This document shows, in pieces, positions 60,204 through 64,000 of a DNA stretch of 64,000 nt. A program made the position numbers and the translations under genes. The stretch is from an uncultured Gallionellaceae bacterium (GTDB lineage Bacteria > Pseudomonadota > Gammaproteobacteria > Burkholderiales > Gallionellaceae). The stretch covers positions 1-64,000 of the forward strand of contig CAINCU010000040.1 in assembly GCA_903847155.1 (NCBI GenBank), in the 5' to 3' direction. How positions within the stretch are numbered: position 1 is the stretch's first letter; every line of letters starts with the position of its first letter. Under the pieces are notes generated by a model, which was not told the DNA's origin, did not search any database, and saw only the letters and a list, made by a program, of their open reading frames with translations.

Positions 60204-60816
60204 AGACCTGATGGAACATTGCCTCAGTCAAACGTTTGGTCTGGGTATTGTAGCGACTGCAATGGTAGCTGTCATAAAGCGCCAAACCATTCGGCAACTC
60301 GTGCCGTGCGTTGTGCGCAAATTTAAAATCCTTCACCTTCAACCCGCAAGCACGCAACACTGCCCCATGCGCAATGAGTCCCAATGCCATGACTGCTGCG
60401 CCTTGCGGCACTGCTGCCAACTCCTGCACCAGATACCCATTGCACTGCTTAATCTCGGCAGGCTCCGGCTTGTTCTGCGGCGGCAGACAGCGCACCGCGT
60501 TGGTGATGCGACAACCTTTGAGTGACAACAAGGCATTGGCCTGCTTGTTGGCATCCAGCGGCGCACTGGCAGTCGCCAGCCCGAACTTGTGCAACGACGA
60601 ATACAACAGATCGCCGGCATAGTCGCCCGTGAAAGGCCGTCCAGTGCGGTTCGCGCCGTGCATCCCCGGCGCGAGACCGACGATCAGCAATGGCGTGCCC
60701 GCCTCACCGAATGATGGTACGGGCTTGGCGAAATAATCCGGCTGCGCCGCGCGCACCTCATCCAGAAAAGAAGCGAGACGCGGACAGAGTCGGCAATCGG
60801 TAGAAAATTTTTTCAT
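60172..60816 (-). CDS. Family 5 uracil-DNA glycosylase (UdgB-like)
   Basis: The 214-residue protein starts MKKFSTDCRLCPRL (C-x-x-C for a [4Fe-4S] cluster) and has GLAPGMHGANRTGRPFTGDYAG as motif A. GCRITNAVRCLPP and a late H-block SYHCSRYNTQT follow. The motif A composition is type 5 rather than type 4. It removes uracil or hypoxanthine from DNA. The ATG at 60816 was chosen. It may be co-transcribed with uvrC, joining two repair enzymes. Confidence 0.85.
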   Translation of the reverse strand: MKKFSTDCRLCPRLASFLDEVRAAQPDYFAKPVPSFGEAGTPLLIVGLAPGMHGANRTGRPFTGDYAGDLLYSSLHKFGLATASAPLDANKQANALLSLKGCRITNAVRCLPPQNKPEPAEIKQCNGYLVQELAAVPQGAAVMALGLIAHGAVLRACGLKVKDFKFAHNARHELPNGLALYDSYHCSRYNTQTKRLTEAMFHQVFDSILEQHQF

Positions 60817-60984
60817 CACAAAATGGACATAATGCGTAGGGTCGAATATAACATTGATGGAGTGTAATCCCCATGGCACAACTGCCCGGCAACGCCCGTC
60901 AATAGGCAATCTACGCAATTAGATTGATGGAGATGCCCGTGTTTATTGGCTTCCAATCAAGGTGCTATTCTGAATATGTGCAAT

Positions 60985-61011
60985 AAAAAAGCCCCGCACT
61001 CGGCGGGGCTT
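60985..61011 (-). terminator. Rho-independent terminator of pnp
   Basis: On the minus strand AAGCCCCGCCGAGTGCGGGGC is followed by TTTTTT. It lies about 20 bases after the pnp stop. Confidence 0.9.
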
Positions 61012-61031
61012 GATTGACTTCAGTTGCTTGA

Positions 61032-63146
61032 TTACTCAGCCGCAGGTGCGGCAGCCTCACCCTGTGGCACCAATGCCTTCATGCTCAGACGCATGCGGCC
61101 TTTGTCGTCCAGTTCCAGCACCTTGACCTTGACCACTTGGCCTTCTTTCAAGTGATCTGCCACGTTGGCGATGCGTTCATGCGAGATTTGCGAGATGTGC
61201 AGCAGACCATCTTTGCCCGGCAGAATGTTGATCAGCGCGCCGAAGTCCAGCAGCTTGACTACCGGGCCTTCATACACTTTACCAACTTCAACTTCGGCCA
61301 CGATGTCGAGGATGCGTTTCTTAGCCTGTTCACCAGCTTCGCCGCTCACGCAGGAGATGGTGATGTTGCCTTCGTCGTCGATGTCGATAGTGGTGCCGGT
61401 TTCTTCAGTCAGCGCGCGAATCACTGCGCCGCCTTTGCCGATCACGTCACGGATTTTCTCGGGGTTGATCTTCATCTTGAGCATGCGCGGCGCGAAGTCG
61501 GAAACTTCGGGACGCACAGCAGGCATTGCCTCCTTCATGATGCCGAGGATGTGCATGCGGCCTTCTTTGGCTTGGCTCAAAGCGACTTGCATGATTTCCT
61601 TGGTGATACCGTTGATCTTGATGTCCATTTGCAACGCGGTGATGCCTGTGTCAGAACCGGCCACCTTGAAGTCCATGTCGCCCAAGTGATCTTCGTCACC
61701 GAGGATGTCGGTCAGCACGGCGAAACGGCCACCGTCCTTGATCAGACCCATGGCGATACCTGCCACGTGTGTCTTCACTGGTACACCGGCATCCATCATC
61801 GACAAACAGCCTCCGCACACCGATGCCATGGAACTGGAGCCGTTGGATTCGGTGATTTCGGACACCACGCGAATGGCGTAACCGCATTCTTCTTCGCTAG
61901 GCAGCACGGCTACCAGCGCGCGCTTGGCTAGACGACCGTGGCCGATCTCGCGGCGCTTGGGTGTGCCGACGCGTCCGGTTTCACCGGTGGCATACGGAGG
62001 GAAGTTGTAGTGCAGCATGAAACGATCGATGTACTCACCTTCCAGCGCATCAATTTTTTGCGCATCGCGCATGGAACCCAGTGTCGCCACCACAATCGCT
62101 TGTGTTTCGCCGCGCGTGAACAGCACCGAGCCATGGGCTCGCGGCAATACGCCGGTACGGATGGTGATCGGACGCACGGTGCGGGTGTCGCGTCCGTCGA
62201 TACGCGGTTCGCCGCTCAGGATTTGGCCACGCACGATCTTGGCTTCCAGTGCGCTGAACAATTCGCCGATTTCATTCTTGGATGCGTTCTCGAATTCAGG
62301 TGTCGCCAGCGCTGCGGAAACTTTGGTGCGAATCGCTTCCACTTGATGGGTACGCGCTTGTTTTTCACGCACCGCATATGCGGCCTTCAAGTCGCTTTCG
62401 GCCAGCGCGCCAATCTTGGCAATCAACGCTTCATTCTTGGCGGCAGGTGTCCAATCCCAATCGTCTTGACCTACTTCATTCGCCATCTCGATGATGGCGT
62501 TAATCACTACTTGCATTTGCTCGTGACCGAACACCACCGCGCCCAGCATGATTTCTTCCGACAGTTGTTGCGCTTCAGATTCCACCATCAAAACTGCTTT
62601 TGATGTACCGCCAACCACTAGATTCATCTGTGACTCAACCAGTTCATCCTTGGTCGGGTTCAGCAAATATTGACCATTAAGGTAACCCACGCGCGCCGCG
62701 CCGATAGGACCGTCGAACGGGATACCTGAAATGGCCAAGGCAGCAGAAGCGCCGATCATGGAAACAATGTCGGCATCGATTTGCGGATCGGATGACATCA
62801 CGGTCGCCACGATCTGCACTTCGTTGTAGAAACTTTCCGGGAACAGCGGACGCAGCGGACGGTCGATCAGACGCGAGGTCAAAATCTCTTTTTCACTGGG
62901 GCGGCCTTCACGCTTGAAGAAGCTGCCGGGAATCTTGCCAGCAGCATAAGTGCGCTCTTGATAATCCACAGTCAGAGGGAAAAAATCCTGATCGGGTTTG
63001 GCATCTTTGCGTCCCACCACGGTGACCAGCACCACGGTATCGTCCAGACTGACCATAACTGCACCGCTGGATTGACGTGCGATTTCGCCCGTTTCCAGTG
63101 TCAATTGATGTTTGCCGTAGCTCAGTGTTTTTTTATAGTGACTCAA
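61032..63146 (-). CDS. pnp: Polyribonucleotide nucleotidyltransferase (PNPase)
   Basis: The 704-residue exoribonuclease has two RNase PH domains ([38 protein letters not shown]), then KH ([21 protein letters not shown]) and S1 ([29 protein letters not shown]) domains. A TTG at 63146, seven bases after GGAGAG, gives a protein of normal length; the longer frame adds a non-homologous N-terminus. Follows rpsO, the classic rpsO-pnp order. Confidence 0.95.
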   Translation of the reverse strand: MSHYKKTLSYGKHQLTLETGEIARQSSGAVMVSLDDTVVLVTVVGRKDAKPDQDFFPLTVDYQERTYAAGKIPGSFFKREGRPSEKEILTSRLIDRPLRPLFPESFYNEVQIVATVMSSDPQIDADIVSMIGASAALAISGIPFDGPIGAARVGYLNGQYLLNPTKDELVESQMNLVVGGTSKAVLMVESEAQQLSEEIMLGAVVFGHEQMQVVINAIIEMANEVGQDDWDWTPAAKNEALIAKIGALAESDLKAAYAVREKQARTHQVEAIRTKVSAALATPEFENASKNEIGELFSALEAKIVRGQILSGEPRIDGRDTRTVRPITIRTGVLPRAHGSVLFTRGETQAIVVATLGSMRDAQKIDALEGEYIDRFMLHYNFPPYATGETGRVGTPKRREIGHGRLAKRALVAVLPSEEECGYAIRVVSEITESNGSSSMASVCGGCLSMMDAGVPVKTHVAGIAMGLIKDGGRFAVLTDILGDEDHLGDMDFKVAGSDTGITALQMDIKINGITKEIMQVALSQAKEGRMHILGIMKEAMPAVRPEVSDFAPRMLKMKINPEKIRDVIGKGGAVIRALTEETGTTIDIDDEGNITISCVSGEAGEQAKKRILDIVAEVEVGKVYEGPVVKLLDFGALINILPGKDGLLHISQISHERIANVADHLKEGQVVKVKVLELDDKGRMRLSMKALVPQGEAAAPAAE

Positions 63147-63211
63147 GATAGCGCTCTCCAATGTGTGTGCGTGACAGAGTTGCCAGCATGGTGAAATGAC
63201 ATGCAAAACGA

Positions 63212-63237
63212 AGCGGGTCGCATCCGCGACCCGCTTA
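63212..63237 (-). terminator. Hairpin between rpsO and pnp
   Basis: AAGCGGGTCGC-GGAT-GCGACCCGCTT is a perfect stem, followed on the minus strand by CGTTTTG. It may act as a leaky terminator and RNase processing site, as between rpsO and pnp in E. coli. Confidence 0.75.
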
Positions 63238-63248
63238 TTCAAACCTTG

Positions 63249-63518
63249 TTACTTGCGCAGTTCCAGACGCTGGATCAAATCTTTGTAAGCGACTTCGTTC
63301 TTGCTCTTCAGATAGTCCAGCAGCTTGCGGCGGCGACTCACCAGGCGCAACAGACCACGACGCGAGTGGTGATCCTTGTTATGTTCTTTGAAATGATCGG
63401 TCAGGTAGTTGATACGTGCCGTCATCAGGGCTACTTGTACTTCCGGGGAGCCGGTATCGCCCTGGGCTCGCTGATAGTCGGCCACGATTTGCGATTTTTG
63501 TGCGGCGGTAATAGACAT
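63249..63518 (-). CDS. rpsO: Ribosomal protein S15
   Basis: The 89-residue protein matches S15: [51 protein letters not shown]. It binds 16S rRNA in the small-subunit platform. It lies between truB and pnp, a conserved order. Confidence 0.97.
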   Translation of the reverse strand: MSITAAQKSQIVADYQRAQGDTGSPEVQVALMTARINYLTDHFKEHNKDHHSRRGLLRLVSRRRKLLDYLKSKNEVAYKDLIQRLELRK

Positions 63519-63574
63519 TGACTTCTCTCTCCAATTAAAAAGTGCAGCATTCTACCCTTTATTGGGGGGTAGGC

Positions 63575-64000
63575 TCAAGCTGTATTAGCCGCAGTTGAAT
63601 TAGCCACTGCAGCAGCTTTGGCAACGCTGGACAACAATCGGCTGGGAACCAGCCTGCCACCGCACAAATCGCCAAGACCGATGAAGCAGCCGTCCGCATA
63701 TAACCGGCGTTTACCGTCAGGATATGGATCGGTCAGCCCCAGCCGCTGCCCTTGCGCAAGACGGCTAGCCTGCACGGCATCCAACTCCAGACGCGGCAAG
63801 TTCTGCACCAAGCGATCCAGCGGCAGCAAACAGGCATCGCGCTGTGCCGCATCCATCGTCTCCAGTTGCGGCAGGGTATAAGCATCGTCCAGACTGAATT
63901 CGCCGATTCCTGTGCGCCGTAGCGCGATCAGATGCCCGCCGCAGCCCAACACCTCGCTGATGTCTTCCGCCAAGGTACGCACATAAGTGCCCTTGCTGCA
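63575..64000 (-). CDS. truB: tRNA pseudouridine-55 synthase TruB, C-terminal part
   Basis: The window holds only the last 141 codons; the gene begins beyond the right edge. [33 protein letters not shown] is the conserved TruB block following the catalytic domain. A PUA-like C-terminal domain follows. TruB makes pseudouridine 55 in the T-loop. Confidence 0.9.
   Translation of the reverse strand, partial: CSKGTYVRTLAEDISEVLGCGGHLIALRRTGIGEFSLDDAYTLPQLETMDAAQRDACLLPLDRLVQNLPRLELDAVQASRLAQGQRLGLTDPYPDGKRRLYADGCFIGLGDLCGGRLVPSRLLSSVAKAAAVANSTAANTA

Noticed and set aside
61137-61931. Long plus-strand open frame opposite pnp
   Set aside because: Antisense shadow of pnp.
1-64000. CRISPR array
   Set aside because: No regularly spaced identical repeats with unique spacers; the iterons and the 11-bp repeats are too short and irregular.

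Overview
The window looks like a betaproteobacterial chromosome, probably Nitrosomonadales or Gallionella-like. This rests on the core genes at the right end (pgsA, uvrC, a family-5 uracil-DNA glycosylase, pnp, rpsO, truB, and tRNA-His/Arg/Pro) and on a solitary BtuM-type B12 transporter; the taxon is inferred, not proven. An integrative conjugative element (ICE) appears to occupy everything left of the tRNA-His gene at about 57.4 kb. Its integrase gene runs into the 3' end of that tRNA gene. The left end of the element was not found and probably lies before position 1.

Left arm (1-8.6 kb, all minus strand): vapBC toxin-antitoxin genes, an MBOAT/SGNH surface O-acetylation pair, an HExxH membrane protein, a YdjM-like membrane hydrolase, a DUF4400 conjugation protein, the TraD coupling ATPase, a MobI-like protein, and a RepA initiator followed by an array of about eight iterons.

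Cargo (8.6-37.8 kb): a group II intron; a short stretch resembling integron gene cassettes (poly-proline membrane protein, alpha/beta hydrolase) with an attC-like hairpin; an IS110 remnant; a B12 operon behind a cobalamin riboswitch (btuB, btuM, btuR, cobB, bluB, cbiB, cobD, cobQ, cobU, cobT, cobC, cobS); a RiPP cluster (26.3-35.8 kb); and a TumE/TumA-type toxin-antitoxin pair.

The RiPP cluster is the most novel part. It encodes a proteusin-like precursor whose V/A/G-rich core is fused to a C-terminal Hint (hedgehog/intein) domain. With it are a PoyD-like radical SAM epimerase, a SPASM radical SAM enzyme, a second radical SAM enzyme that may bind B12, a C39-peptidase ABC exporter, an HlyD adaptor and a PH-domain membrane protein. 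I infer a polytheonamide-like epimerised hydrophobic peptide whose C-terminus is processed by a Hint domain.

Right arm (37.9-57.5 kb): an F-type (SXT/TOL-like) type IV secretion cluster traA-L-E-K-B-dsbC-V-C-trbI-F-H-G, preceded by an OmpA-like lipoprotein, a lytic transglycosylase, FlhC/FlhD-like activators (SetCD/AcaCD type), an O-like replication protein containing an 11-bp DNA repeat, a YdaS/Cro-like regulator, a divergent CI-like repressor, an excisionase and the integrase. Four copies of a 15-bp palindrome (AATAGC-N3-GCTATT) lie in the repressor/Cro intergenic region and upstream of xis-int. They suggest one repressor controls both the activator operon and excision. traE carries an in-frame amber codon. 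The relaxase traI and traU, traW and traN were not found in the window.
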